Shown here: one piece after another, positions 7,731 through 16,736 of the stretch | Layout of the letters: each line of letters begins with the position of its first letter | How positions within the stretch are numbered: position 1 is the stretch's first letter | From: Arthrobacter sp. ISL-30 | GTDB lineage: Bacteria; Actinomycetota; Actinomycetes; Actinomycetales; Micrococcaceae | Reading direction: 5' to 3' | DNA length: 64,000 bases | NCBI RefSeq assembly: GCF_018613855.1 | Contig: NZ_JAGGPK010000039.1 | Span: forward strand, 1 to 64,000 | Made by a program: the position numbers and the translations under genes | The notes under the pieces: model-generated | What the model saw: the letters and a program-made list of their open reading frames with translations, nothing else | Database searches by the model: none | Told to the model about the DNA's origin: nothing

Positions 7731-8949
7731 GGACGGTCCCGTCCACGAGGCGGTTGTAGGGCAGGTAGGCCTGCTGGTACGGGAAGGCGTTGGCCGCTTC
7801 CTCGTTGAATTCAACGCCGATGCCCGGCTTGTCGCCGGGGTGCAGGTAGCCGTCCACGAACGTCATGGACTGCTCGAAGACCTCGTTGGTCTTGTCCGAG
7901 TGCTGCATATACTCCTGGATGCCATAGTTGTGGATGGCCAGGCCAACATGCAGCTGGGCGGCGAAGCCCACCGGCGAGATGTCCGTGGGGCCGTGGAAGC
8001 CGGACTTGATCTGGTACTGGGCTGCAAAGTCCATGACCTTCTTCAGCGGCGAGATGCCACCGAAGTGGGTGGATGCTGCACGGACGTAATCGATCAGCTG
8101 TTCCTTGATGATGGTCTGGTAGTCCCACACGGTGTTGAAGATTTCGCCGATCGCCAGCGGAGTTGTGGTGTGCTGACGGACCAGGCGCAGGGCTTCCTGG
8201 TTCTCGGCCGGCGTGCAGTCCTCCAGCCAGAAAAGGTCGTACGGTTCCAGGGCCTTGCCAAGCTTGGCGGCCTGGATCGGGGTCATCCGATGATGGCCGT
8301 CATGGAGCAGCGGAAGTTCCGGCCCGAACTCGTTTCGCACCGCCTCGAACACCGAGGGAAGGTGGCGCAGGTAGGCCCGGGTGTCCCAGTCCTCCTCCAC
8401 AGGGAACGCACCGCGCCCCGCGGGCTCGTAGTCATACCGCTCCCCCGAAGCCTGCGCCTGGGCAGCCACGCCATAGAGCGCCTTGATCCCGGGGACGGCC
8501 GTTTGGATCCGCACCGACTTGTAGCCAAGCTCCAGGTGCTCGCGGACCGAATCGAACAGCGCGGGAATGTCCGCCCCTGAGGCGTGCCCGTAGGCTCGCA
8601 ACCCATTGCGGGACGCCCCGCCCAGCAGCTGGTAGACCGGCATGCCGGCCAGCTTGCCCTTGATGTCCCATAAAGCCATGTCGACGGCGGCAATGGCCGC
8701 CATGGTGACCGGCCCGCGCCGCCAGTATGAGGACCGGTAGAGGAACTGCCAAGTGTCCTCGATCCGCTGCGGATCCTTGCCGATCAGTAGCTGCGCCACA
8801 TGTTCCTTCAGGTACGCGGCGACGGCGAGCTCCCGGCCGTTCAGCGTGGCGTCACCGATGCCGGTGATACCGTCCTCGGTAGTGATCCGCAGGGTCACGA
8901 AGTTCCGGGACGGGCTGGTCACGAAGACTTCCGCGGCGATGATTTTCAT
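7720..8949 (-). CDS. manD: D-mannonate dehydratase (enolase superfamily)
   Basis: Converts D-mannonate to 2-keto-3-deoxygluconate. The 409-residue sequence carries the enolase-superfamily metal ligands at expected positions: Asp217 in HDGHH, Glu243 in WLEDC and Glu269 in AIGE. His219, Arg147 and Tyr159 match the acid/base residues described for characterised ManD (Arg147/Tyr159 dyad), which supports true mannonate dehydratase rather than a generic RspA homologue. A ribosome site (GAAAGGAA) precedes the ATG. It lies 38 bp after uxuB and overlaps gntK. Together with UxaC and UxuB it completes glucuronate to KDG; KDG kinase and aldolase are not in the window. Confidence 0.93.
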   Translation of the reverse strand: MKIIAAEVFVTSPSRNFVTLRITTEDGITGIGDATLNGRELAVAAYLKEHVAQLLIGKDPQRIEDTWQFLYRSSYWRRGPVTMAAIAAVDMALWDIKGKLAGMPVYQLLGGASRNGLRAYGHASGADIPALFDSVREHLELGYKSVRIQTAVPGIKALYGVAAQAQASGERYDYEPAGRGAFPVEEDWDTRAYLRHLPSVFEAVRNEFGPELPLLHDGHHRMTPIQAAKLGKALEPYDLFWLEDCTPAENQEALRLVRQHTTTPLAIGEIFNTVWDYQTIIKEQLIDYVRAASTHFGGISPLKKVMDFAAQYQIKSGFHGPTDISPVGFAAQLHVGLAIHNYGIQEYMQHSDKTNEVFEQSMTFVDGYLHPGDKPGIGVEFNEEAANAFPYQQAYLPYNRLVDGTVHDW

Positions 8950-8987
8950 GTGGTCGGGATTCCTTTCGGAAAAATGTGCTGTCAGGT

Positions 8988-10388
8988 TTATGGGTTGGCG
9001 GGCGTGTAGGCCCCGGTAAAGGTCCCGCAGAGGCTGCGTACGAGCGCTGTGATGCCAGGGTCCCTGGCCAGTTCGGGGCTGACGAGGCTGAGCAGTGCAG
9101 TCAACCGGCGGTCTCCGTCCTGCGAATTAGCTGAGGCGATGTCGGCCGCCAGGGGATCGTGGATGTCTGAAGTGGCGCCCACGTAATCGATCCAGGCCGC
9201 AATCATGCGGGCTGCGCCCTCGCCCGTCCGGCCGACGGCGCGCTCCGCCCGGAGCACGGGGACAGCCCGCATCCGCAGCTTGGTGGTGCCGTCCATGGCG
9301 ATCTGGGACAAATGGTGGGCGATCCTTGAGTTGCTGAAGCGCTCAAGTAGAGCAGCGCGATACTCGGAGATGCGCAGCCCAGGTCCGGTTAGGTGGGCGG
9401 ACGCTTCGTCCCACAAAGCTTCAACCGCGCTCAGGCAACGCCCGTCGCCCAGCGCCTCGGCGACGGTGGTGTGCCCCACAAGCCCGCCGGCATAGGCCAG
9501 CATGGAGTGCGCCCCGTTGAGCAGCCACAGCTTCCGGTTTTCGTACGGCTCGATGTCATCCACAAAGAGGGCACCGGACTCCTCCCAACGCGGACGCCCG
9601 GCTGGGAAGCCCCCGCTAAGGATCCAGTTGTGGAATGGTTCTGCCACCACTGGCGTAGTGTCCCGGTGGCCGCAGGCTTCGGCGACGGCAGCAACGTCGG
9701 CCTCTGTGGTCCGCGGCGTGATCCGGTCCACGGAGGTGCCCACAAAGCTCACGTTCTCCTTGATCCAGGCAGCCAGTCCCGGATCCCAAGCCTCAGCCAT
9801 GCCGCAGACCGCAGCACGGGCAACATTCCCGTTGTCGGCCAGGTTGTCGCAGCTGACGACGGCGATCGGCCCACCTCCCACAGTCCGCCGCGCGGCGAGG
9901 CCAAGGACCAGGCGACCAAGCGGCGTCGCCGGCGTGCCGCCGTCGGGCTCCCGGAGGGATTCAATGTCAGCGGCGACGGCGGACGAAGAATTGTCCAGCG
10001 TGCCGTCACGACCGAGCCCGTACCCTGCCTCTGTGATCGTGAGGGTGACGATGGCGGTAGCCGGTGCGGCGAGCAGCTCGGCGAGGCGTCCGACGTCGGC
10101 CCCGTCCGAGGCTTCCACGATGCTGCCGATGACTTCAAAGGAGTCGCCGTCGTCGGAGCGTTCTATCAGCGTATACAGCCCGTCCTGCGCTGCGAGGGCA
10201 AGGGCGGCATCGGGCCTCCGGCCCGTGAAGGCGGCGATCCCCCACTCCGCGGCGTCCGAGGCATGCTGCGTGTACCAGGCCTGGTGGGAGCGGTGGAAGG
10301 CACCAAGACCCACATGCACAATGCGCACTGGCGCCTTTGGGAGCGCATTCGGTCCGCGGCTGAGCGCGGGGAGCTGGGCAGCGGTCAC
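8988..10388 (-). CDS. uxuB: Fructuronate reductase / mannitol dehydrogenase family
   Basis: NAD(H)-dependent polyol dehydrogenase family, 466 aa, expected to reduce D-fructuronate to D-mannonate. An N-terminal nucleotide-binding region begins [16 protein letters not shown]. The catalytic stretch [14 protein letters not shown] (Lys...Asn...His) is intact. The start is GTG 10388, whose GTGA overlaps the stop of uxaC; upstream in-frame codons merely shadow uxaC. Direct coupling to uxaC and the following manD give a complete glucuronate-to-KDG route. Tagaturonate reductase activity (UxaB) cannot be excluded from sequence alone, but the ManD neighbour favours fructuronate. Confidence 0.9.
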   Translation of the reverse strand: MTAAQLPALSRGPNALPKAPVRIVHVGLGAFHRSHQAWYTQHASDAAEWGIAAFTGRRPDAALALAAQDGLYTLIERSDDGDSFEVIGSIVEASDGADVGRLAELLAAPATAIVTLTITEAGYGLGRDGTLDNSSSAVAADIESLREPDGGTPATPLGRLVLGLAARRTVGGGPIAVVSCDNLADNGNVARAAVCGMAEAWDPGLAAWIKENVSFVGTSVDRITPRTTEADVAAVAEACGHRDTTPVVAEPFHNWILSGGFPAGRPRWEESGALFVDDIEPYENRKLWLLNGAHSMLAYAGGLVGHTTVAEALGDGRCLSAVEALWDEASAHLTGPGLRISEYRAALLERFSNSRIAHHLSQIAMDGTTKLRMRAVPVLRAERAVGRTGEGAARMIAAWIDYVGATSDIHDPLAADIASANSQDGDRRLTALLSLVSPELARDPGITALVRSLCGTFTGAYTPANP

Positions 10389-11821
10389 AGTTTGAACACC
10401 CGCCTCGGCGCGGCATCGACGACGTCGACGATCAGTTCGTGCGCCCGGTCTTCGCTGATGCGGTGCTCCGCGACCAGCCGGGCCAGGAAGGATGCTTCGA
10501 TCCGTCGGGATGTGTCGTGCCGGGCCGGAATGGAACAGAATGCGCGGGTGTCGTCGATGAATCCCGAGGAGCGCGAAAAACCGGCTGTCTCGGTAACCGC
10601 TGACCTGAAGCGCAGCATGGCATCTGGAGCATCGAGGAACCACCAGGGCGCGCCGATGTAGACGGACGGATAGAAGCCCGCCAAGGGTGCGAGCTCCCGC
10701 GAAAACACGGTCTCATCGAGCGTGAACAGGACCAGATGGAAGTCCTTGGCGGTACCGAAGTCCTGCAGCAGCGGTCGGACGGCCTCGGTGTAGTTCACGG
10801 CGAAGGGGATGTCATGTCCGGTATCCGCACCGTAGGCCTCGAACGTGGGGCCATGATGGTTGCGGTAGGAGCCGGGATGAAGCGTCATCACGAGTCCGTC
10901 CTCCACCGACATCCTGGCCATCTGATAGATCATGTGGGCCTCAAAGACGTCCCTGTCCTCCGCGGAGGCCTTACCTGCACGCGCTCTCTCAAAGAGACGC
11001 CCGGCCTCGGCGGCGTCCAGTTTGAGCGTGGCTGGAGTTCGCACGCCGTGGTCCGCGGAAACGGCTCCGTGCTCCACGAAGTAGCGGCGCCGGCCCTCCA
11101 GCGCGGCGAGGTAGCCTGCATAGCCCGAAGCGCCGTCACCGGCTGAGGCAATCAGCCGCTCAACGTTTGCCTGCCACTGGGGGTGGGCAATGTTCAAGTA
11201 CTGATCCGGGCGGAACGTGGGCAGGACACGGCCGGCAAAAGCAGGGTCGTCGGCCAGGGCTTCGTGGCTTTCGAGCGCGTCCAGGGGATCGTCCGTGGTG
11301 GCCAGGACCTCGATGTTGAATTCCTTGAACAGCTGCCGTGGCAGGAACCCGGGCTCCTCCAGCTTGGCGGAGATGGCGTCGTAGATCCGGTCCGCGTTCT
11401 CCGCGCTTGGCTCTTCGCGCAGGCCGAAGACATGCTCGAACTCCTGGCGGAGCCAATACCCGGAAGCCGTTCCCTCAAAGAGCGGCCAGGCCGTACAGAA
11501 GTTTCGCCAGATGGCGCGGGAGTCGGCATCAGCGCCGCCCAGCCCCGAAGCGCCGCCCAACCCCAGCTGATCGAGCGGGACACCGCCGGCGTGGATCACC
11601 CGCGTCACGTAGTGGTCCGGCGTGACCAGCAGGGCCGCGGGGTCGGGGAACGGGTGGTTCTGTTCGAGCACGGCCGCGTCAACATGGCCGTGCGGGGAAA
11701 TGATCGGGAGGCCCTCCACTCGCGAATGGAGGGAGCGCGCTATCCGGCGTACTCCGGGATCCGCGGGGAAAAGCCGATCGGGGTGGGCTGCTATGGGCTG
11801 TGGCGTCAGCGGCTGTGGCAT
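10385..11821 (-). CDS. uxaC: Glucuronate isomerase
   Basis: Isomerises D-glucuronate to D-fructuronate (or galacturonate to tagaturonate); an amidohydrolase-superfamily TIM barrel of 478 aa, the usual length. The metal-site motif SPHGHVDA is near residue 43, and family segments DHYVTRVIHAGGV, TDDPLDALESH, LHPGSYRNHH and FIDDTRAFCSIPARHD are present. The start ATG overlaps the stop of the upstream isomerase gene by one base, and the stop overlaps the GTG of uxuB, so the three are one tightly coupled run. Confidence 0.95.
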   Translation of the reverse strand: MPQPLTPQPIAAHPDRLFPADPGVRRIARSLHSRVEGLPIISPHGHVDAAVLEQNHPFPDPAALLVTPDHYVTRVIHAGGVPLDQLGLGGASGLGGADADSRAIWRNFCTAWPLFEGTASGYWLRQEFEHVFGLREEPSAENADRIYDAISAKLEEPGFLPRQLFKEFNIEVLATTDDPLDALESHEALADDPAFAGRVLPTFRPDQYLNIAHPQWQANVERLIASAGDGASGYAGYLAALEGRRRYFVEHGAVSADHGVRTPATLKLDAAEAGRLFERARAGKASAEDRDVFEAHMIYQMARMSVEDGLVMTLHPGSYRNHHGPTFEAYGADTGHDIPFAVNYTEAVRPLLQDFGTAKDFHLVLFTLDETVFSRELAPLAGFYPSVYIGAPWWFLDAPDAMLRFRSAVTETAGFSRSSGFIDDTRAFCSIPARHDTSRRIEASFLARLVAEHRISEDRAHELIVDVVDAAPRRVFKL

Positions 11822-12726
11822 CAGCGCACCCCGGCGCCGGTAGCCAGGCCCGCCAGCGCCGCGGTGCGGCGGAGGTATTCAAGGTTTCCGGCAGTGCGTT
11901 CCTTGAGGGGCAGCTCAGTGGAGAAATCCTCCACAGTGACCCAACCGTCGTAGCCGAAGTCCGAGAGGGCCTGGAAGTAGTACAGTACGCTTCCTTGCCC
12001 GGACTGAAGGGGCGCCCACTCGTTGCGGTACACCGCTGCGCCCGAGGCGTCCGGCTCGTCCTCGCGAACCCACACAGCGTTCTTCACGTGGACATGCGCC
12101 AGATACTCGCCCAGCATTTCGAAGGCAGGCAGATAGTCCTCCTGGCCTTCGATCAACAGGTTGCCGAGGTCATGGATGACACCAACGTGTCGCGGATCCA
12201 GGCCTTCAAGAAGGCGCAGCGCGGATGACGCGGAAGCCGTAATGGTGCGGTGGTGAAGTTCCACCAAGGCCTTGACCCCGTGGTGGGCGGCTCGCTCGGC
12301 CACCCATTCGAAATCGCGCCGGGCGCTGTCGAACAGGACCGGAAAGGGGATCCCACTTGGTCCTTCCGAACCCCAGCCTGCTGTGCCGAGCGGCGGCGTC
12401 GTCACACGCACTTGGCCCGCGCCCAGCGCAGCCGTCGCCGCAAGCATGCGTTCGACGTCGTCGTGGTTGTCACACCGGGCGTAGCCCCCGAGGCCGGAGA
12501 ATTCCAGGCCGGATTCCAGGGTGATCCGAGCAATCCTATCCAGGTTCCCTTCGAGGCCAGTCATGGGTACGGTCGCCTTGTTTCCCGCCCAGAAGCCGGA
12601 TTCGGGTGCATCGGGCTGGTCTGTAACGCGCCATTCGATGCCGTCCCACCCTTGTCCAGCAAGGACGGTGACGGCCTCCTCAGGGGTCCAGTCTGGAGTG
12701 GAGGCGGTGAACACTGAGAACTTCAT
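11821..12726 (-). CDS. Sugar phosphate isomerase/epimerase (xylose-isomerase-like TIM barrel)
   Basis: A 301-residue AP-endonuclease-2/xylose-isomerase-like barrel. Seen: FSVFTASTPDWTPEEAV at the start, VELHHRTI, GVIHDLGN and HVHVKNAVW, matching the metal-binding Glu/His/Asp pattern of the family. Members include inosose dehydratases and epimerases of keto sugars; which reaction applies here is not visible. It sits between a Gfo/Idh oxidoreductase and uxaC in the ABC-linked operon, so it probably prepares an unusual uronate or keto-sugar derivative for the UxaC-UxuB-ManD route. The start ATG is five bases after the oxidoreductase stop. Confidence 0.82.
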   Translation of the reverse strand: MKFSVFTASTPDWTPEEAVTVLAGQGWDGIEWRVTDQPDAPESGFWAGNKATVPMTGLEGNLDRIARITLESGLEFSGLGGYARCDNHDDVERMLAATAALGAGQVRVTTPPLGTAGWGSEGPSGIPFPVLFDSARRDFEWVAERAAHHGVKALVELHHRTITASASSALRLLEGLDPRHVGVIHDLGNLLIEGQEDYLPAFEMLGEYLAHVHVKNAVWVREDEPDASGAAVYRNEWAPLQSGQGSVLYYFQALSDFGYDGWVTVEDFSTELPLKERTAGNLEYLRRTAALAGLATGAGVR

Positions 12727-12731
12727 CGGTT

Positions 12732-13910
12732 TCAGACGCTTTCTGTAGCTGTGTTGCCGGTTCGGACTTCGAGGTCGTTGTACTTACCTGCCAGAACATC
12801 CTCGAACAGAACGGGCTGGTTCAGGGTGGCCGACACGTAGACGGCCCGGACAGTGGCAAGGGCGTTGACGGCGTCACTCACGGTTACCCCGGGGGCTCGG
12901 CCGTCCGCGATCGCGCTCAGGATGTCGCGGTATTGCCGCACGTGGCCCGCTGGGTAGACGGTAGGGTCCTTGGCCTCGTAGTCCTCGGCCGGATATTTGG
13001 CCTGTTCCTGCTCGGCCTGGTTTCCGCCGCCCTGCAGCCCCATGTCCGAGGTCTCACTGGAGGCGTCGGAGCTGTGGAAGTAGTCCAGGCGGTCGTTGTC
13101 GATCACGGCCGATCCTTCCGACCCCATCAGCTGCAGCCGAACGGTCAGCCCAGGGTAGGCGGCGGTGGTGGCATGCAGCACGGCGAGTCCGCCGTTTTCG
13201 AAGGTCACGGTGGCAACGGCGGTGTCCTCCACCTCGATCCGTTCATGCGCCAGGCGGCCGGTACGAGCATTGATCTCCACCGGTCGCCCCATGTACCACA
13301 GCAGCAGGTCCACGGTGTGGACGCCCTGGTTCATGAGGGCACCGCCTCCGTCCATTGACCAGGTGCCGCGCCAGTCGCCTGAGTCGTAGTAGCGCTGGCT
13401 GCGCCACCACGCCACCGATGCGATGGCGGAGGTGAGCCGACCGAATCGGCCGTTTGCGACGGCGTTGGCCACGGCGACGCTGGCCTGATCGAAGCGATGC
13501 TGGCTGATCACGGAGGCAACGACGCCGTTCCGGGCGGCAGCCTCGGCTGCTGCCTCGATTTCCTGGGCACGGCTCAGGTCCACATCCAGCGGCTTTTCGA
13601 TCACGGCGTGCTTGCCCGCCGCGAGGACCTCGAGTCCCTGCTGGATGTGCAGTCCGCTGGGGGTGGCGAGAGCCACCAGGTCGATGTCCTCGGCGGCGAA
13701 TGCCTCGGCGATGGTTGTGTGGATGGCTGGCCGCGGGCGTCCGCTGTCCTCGATGAATGCCGCCAGTGTTTCGGCGGCGTCCGGAATGGCGTCTATGAGC
13801 GCCACGATGGCCACATCCGGAAATTCCTGAAGCGCAACGGCGTGAGTGCGTCCAATCACGCCGCACCCGGTGATAGCGACTCTGATGGTGTCTTTGAGGT
13901 TCTCGTTCAT
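12732..13910 (-). CDS. Gfo/Idh/MocA-family oxidoreductase
   Basis: NAD(P)-dependent sugar or inositol dehydrogenase family, 392 aa. N-terminal Rossmann motif ITGCGVIGRTHA, the EKPLDVD signature around residue 100, and NQGVHTVDLLLWYMG in the C-terminal substrate domain. The start overlaps the stop of the neighbouring epimerase gene by four bases. Paired with two xylose-isomerase-like proteins it resembles modules that oxidise, then epimerise or cleave, glycosides and inositol derivatives. Substrate unknown; a uronate or uronoside from the adjacent importer is the simplest inference. Confidence 0.85.
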   Translation of the reverse strand: MNENLKDTIRVAITGCGVIGRTHAVALQEFPDVAIVALIDAIPDAAETLAAFIEDSGRPRPAIHTTIAEAFAAEDIDLVALATPSGLHIQQGLEVLAAGKHAVIEKPLDVDLSRAQEIEAAAEAAARNGVVASVISQHRFDQASVAVANAVANGRFGRLTSAIASVAWWRSQRYYDSGDWRGTWSMDGGGALMNQGVHTVDLLLWYMGRPVEINARTGRLAHERIEVEDTAVATVTFENGGLAVLHATTAAYPGLTVRLQLMGSEGSAVIDNDRLDYFHSSDASSETSDMGLQGGGNQAEQEQAKYPAEDYEAKDPTVYPAGHVRQYRDILSAIADGRAPGVTVSDAVNALATVRAVYVSATLNQPVLFEDVLAGKYNDLEVRTGNTATESV

Positions 13911-14755
13911 GCTGTCTGGACTCCTGCTTCTGCCGTAACTTTTGCGAATGCCCTGGCCGCGATGCCGAAAGCGGTGGGGCCGGAGAATCCTCCGAGTCCG
14001 TGTGCACCCGCCAGATGCGGCTCGAGGGAGGCGAATCCGCTGTAGCCGTCGGCCTTGAGCGCCTCAACGGTGCGCAGCAGGTCGCCGTCGCCCTCCCCCG
14101 CCGGAACCACGTGCCCGTTAGAGAAGAGGGCATCCTTCACCTGCAGGTATTCCAGGTGCGGCCGAAGCTTTTCGTAGCCCTCGTCGAACGGCTTCACGCC
14201 TACCTGGACGAAGTTGGCCGCATCCCACGCGACCTTCAAGGCCGGGGAGTCCACTGTTTCAATGATGTCCAGCACGCGATCGGGAACGTCACCGAAGATG
14301 TCTTTTTCGTTCTCGTGCAACAGGACCACTCCGGCTTCCTCGGCGACGGCGGCCAGCGCGCGCATCCGCTCCATGACGTCGTCACGGATGCTCTCCACCG
14401 GAACTGATTCGCCGTAGTAGAAGGAGAAGATGCGGATGTATTTTGCGCCAAGCACCTTGGCAGCGTTTACAGCGCGGCGCAGCCGTTCCACCTCGTGGTC
14501 CACTGGAAGGCTGACATCGACTTTTCCGATGGGCGAAGCGATGGCCGAGACCTTCATGTCCTTCTCCGCCAGCAGTTCTTTCAACCTTGCCAGCTGCTCA
14601 TCGGAGAGATCCACGATGTTGGTGCCCCACGCGCTGCGGACTTCGATGTGGTTGGCTCCGAGGGCCTGGAGCACTGCGATCTGTACCGCGGGGTCGTCGT
14701 CGATCTCATCCCCGAATCCCGACAGCAGCCAGGTGGTCTGGTTGTCCGAAACCAT
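13907..14755 (-). CDS. Sugar phosphate isomerase/epimerase (second copy type)
   Basis: A 282-residue TIM-barrel isomerase, clearly diverged from the protein at 11821-12726. Visible: SGFGDEIDDDPAVQIAVLQALG at the start, then VVLLHENEKDIFGD, LKVAWDAANFVQVG and YLQVKDALF, which supply the Glu/Asp/His metal ligands expected of the family. It begins two bases after the permease end and overlaps the oxidoreductase gene, so it is part of the same transcript. The exact substrate is not inferable; related proteins act on keto-inositols and 3-keto sugars. Confidence 0.82.
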   Translation of the reverse strand: MVSDNQTTWLLSGFGDEIDDDPAVQIAVLQALGANHIEVRSAWGTNIVDLSDEQLARLKELLAEKDMKVSAIASPIGKVDVSLPVDHEVERLRRAVNAAKVLGAKYIRIFSFYYGESVPVESIRDDVMERMRALAAVAEEAGVVLLHENEKDIFGDVPDRVLDIIETVDSPALKVAWDAANFVQVGVKPFDEGYEKLRPHLEYLQVKDALFSNGHVVPAGEGDGDLLRTVEALKADGYSGFASLEPHLAGAHGLGGFSGPTAFGIAARAFAKVTAEAGVQTA

Positions 14756-14757
14756 GT

Positions 14758-15678
14758 CTATTTAACTCCTCCGGCGGTCAGGCCGCCCACTAGATATCGC
14801 TGGAAAATCAGGTACAGGATGACCACGGGCGCAGCGCACACAAGGGACGCCGCCATCATCTGGCCATAGAGCGGGATGGCGCCGCCCTCTTGGGACGCAC
14901 CGAAGACTTGGAGCGCGACGGCGGCCGTCTGGCTTTCCGGTCGCGTCATCACCGAGGCGAACAGGACGTCGTTCCAGCCCAGCAGGAACGCGAAGATTCC
15001 GGAAACCACGATGCCGGGCCAGCTGAGCGGCAGGATGATGCGCACCAGCACGCCTACGTTGCTGGCGCCGTCGATCCTGGCGGCTTCCTCAAGTTCACGC
15101 GGCAGCCCACGCAGGTAAGTGACCATCACCCACGTGGAAAAGGGCATTGCGAAGGTCAGGTACGTGACGAAGAGGCCCCATTGGGTACCGATCACCTGAA
15201 TCCCGAGGTAGCTCGCGGCCGAGGAGAACAGGACGAAGACCGGCAGGACCATGAGTGTTCCGGGCACCGACTGCAGGGCCAGCAAGCCGCGCAGGATGGT
15301 CAGGCGCCCGCGGAATTGGTAGCGGACCAGTACATACGCGGTTGCCACCGACATTGCTGCCGAGACAACTGCCGTTGCGCCGGCAACGAGCACGCTGTTT
15401 GCCAGGCCGGTAGCCAGGCCAACGCTGGACCAGATCTTGGTGTAGTTCTCGAGGGAGAAGCTGGAAGGCAGGAACTCCCCGTTTGCGACGCCAATGTCCG
15501 AATTAACCGAGGCCAGGAAGATATAAGCCACGGGAATCAGGACCACCGCACAGAGGAAGACCAGGATGATGGCCAGCAATGGTCCGGGCAGCAGCCTGGT
15601 CACTTCGTGCTGGCGCCTGGAGCCGGGGCGGAATTCCTGGCTGGACGCGGTGCGTACGGGGGTTGCGGTGGCGCTCAC
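14758..15678 (-). CDS. Carbohydrate ABC transporter permease (MalG type, CUT1)
   Basis: Inner-membrane permease of about 306 aa with six hydrophobic segments. The EAA loop reads ELEEAARIDGASNVGVLVRI and contacts the ATPase. The start is GTG 15678, whose GTGA overlaps the upstream permease stop; sequence before it is antisense-shadow noise. It works with the 15675-16721 permease and the binding protein 16737-18089. No ATP-binding subunit is encoded in the cassette, as is common for CUT1 systems that share an MsmK/MsiK-like ATPase. Confidence 0.9.
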   Translation of the reverse strand: MSATATPVRTASSQEFRPGSRRQHEVTRLLPGPLLAIILVFLCAVVLIPVAYIFLASVNSDIGVANGEFLPSSFSLENYTKIWSSVGLATGLANSVLVAGATAVVSAAMSVATAYVLVRYQFRGRLTILRGLLALQSVPGTLMVLPVFVLFSSAASYLGIQVIGTQWGLFVTYLTFAMPFSTWVMVTYLRGLPRELEEAARIDGASNVGVLVRIILPLSWPGIVVSGIFAFLLGWNDVLFASVMTRPESQTAAVALQVFGASQEGGAIPLYGQMMAASLVCAAPVVILYLIFQRYLVGGLTAGGVK

Positions 15679-16721
15679 TTCTTTCCTCCGGGAGTCTCGG
15701 CGTCGTCGAGCTTGACGGCACGCAGATAGACGAACAGCGGGATTGCGATCAGCACGAGCGACACGAACGCCATAGCCGCGCTTAGTCCAAATCGGAAGCT
15801 CTGGAAGCTCGTGACATACGTCAGGATCGGAAGGACCTCGACGTCGGCCGGCGCCGGAACGCCGAACAGGACGAACGGCAACGTGAAGTTGTTGATGTGG
15901 TGCAGCATGCCGATCAGGAACGCCAAGGACAGCGGCCCTTTCAAGTACGGGAACACCACATACCTGAGTTTGTTCCACCACAGCGCGCCATCCAGGGCCG
16001 ACGCCTCATGGACCTCATGGTCCACCGACTGCAGTCCGGAAAGGGCCAGCAGGTAGATGAACGGCCATGATGCCCAGATCTGCACCAGGATGAGCGTCCA
16101 GTAGGTCTGCGGGCCGTTGAGCCAGAGGCCGGCGTCGATCCCTATGGTCCCCAAAGCGGAGTCAACCACGCCGTTCGGCTGGAACATTGTGCGCCAGACG
16201 GTCGCGACAACGAAGGAAGGCAGGACGTAGGGAATAAGGAACACGGAACGGATCAGGGCCCTGCCCTTGAACGCGTTCTGGGTTGCCACGGCGGCCGCGA
16301 TGCCGAGGGGAAGGGTCACAACCATGGCAATTAGCGAGTAGCTGACGCTGAGCCAGACGGAACGGAGCAACGGGGAGGAAACCAGGGCCTCCACGAAGTT
16401 GTCCACTCCAATGAAGGGGGCGCTGACCCACCTCCGCAGGGTGTACTGGTCCAGGTCGAGGCCGGCCATGTAGATGCCGAGCAGGAGGGGGACCACGATG
16501 ATGACCACCATCAGCAGCCCACCCGGGATCAGCATCCACAGGGGACGGTTGCGTTCACTCAGGCCTTTGCGGCGGGCCCCTGGCGGCTGCGATCCGCCAG
16601 GTGCGGCCCGGGGGACTTCGCCCTTTCGGGGCCGGGCAGTCGGTGCCGGAGTTGCTGGCTTGGAGGATCCGGAGGCGGATCCTGTCGTGGTCCTAAGATC
16701 CTTGAAGGAGTCGGTGGACAT
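15675..16721 (-). CDS. Sugar ABC transporter permease (MalF/UgpA type, CUT1)
   Basis: A 348-residue permease with a Pro/Gly/Arg-rich cytoplasmic N-terminus (about 55 residues) and six membrane segments starting at LWMLIPGGLLMVVIIVVPLLL. The coupling loop reads VHEASALDGALWWNKLRYV, a slightly divergent EAA motif. It follows the binding-protein gene by 15 bp and overlaps the second permease, an ordinary CUT1 order. The cargo is most likely a glucuronate-containing sugar, judged by the catabolic genes downstream in the same operon. Confidence 0.9.
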   Translation of the reverse strand: MSTDSFKDLRTTTGSASGSSKPATPAPTARPRKGEVPRAAPGGSQPPGARRKGLSERNRPLWMLIPGGLLMVVIIVVPLLLGIYMAGLDLDQYTLRRWVSAPFIGVDNFVEALVSSPLLRSVWLSVSYSLIAMVVTLPLGIAAAVATQNAFKGRALIRSVFLIPYVLPSFVVATVWRTMFQPNGVVDSALGTIGIDAGLWLNGPQTYWTLILVQIWASWPFIYLLALSGLQSVDHEVHEASALDGALWWNKLRYVVFPYLKGPLSLAFLIGMLHHINNFTLPFVLFGVPAPADVEVLPILTYVTSFQSFRFGLSAAMAFVSLVLIAIPLFVYLRAVKLDDAETPGGKK

Positions 16722-16736
16722 TGGATTTCCCGCCTG

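Noticed and set aside
9393..10661. A 422-codon open frame on the plus strand opposite uxuB and uxaC
   Set aside because: It is antisense to two well-supported enzymes, has no family resemblance and follows from GC-rich third positions. Similar long antisense frames occur opposite the acyl-CoA synthetase (29577-30545) and xthA (49195-49908).
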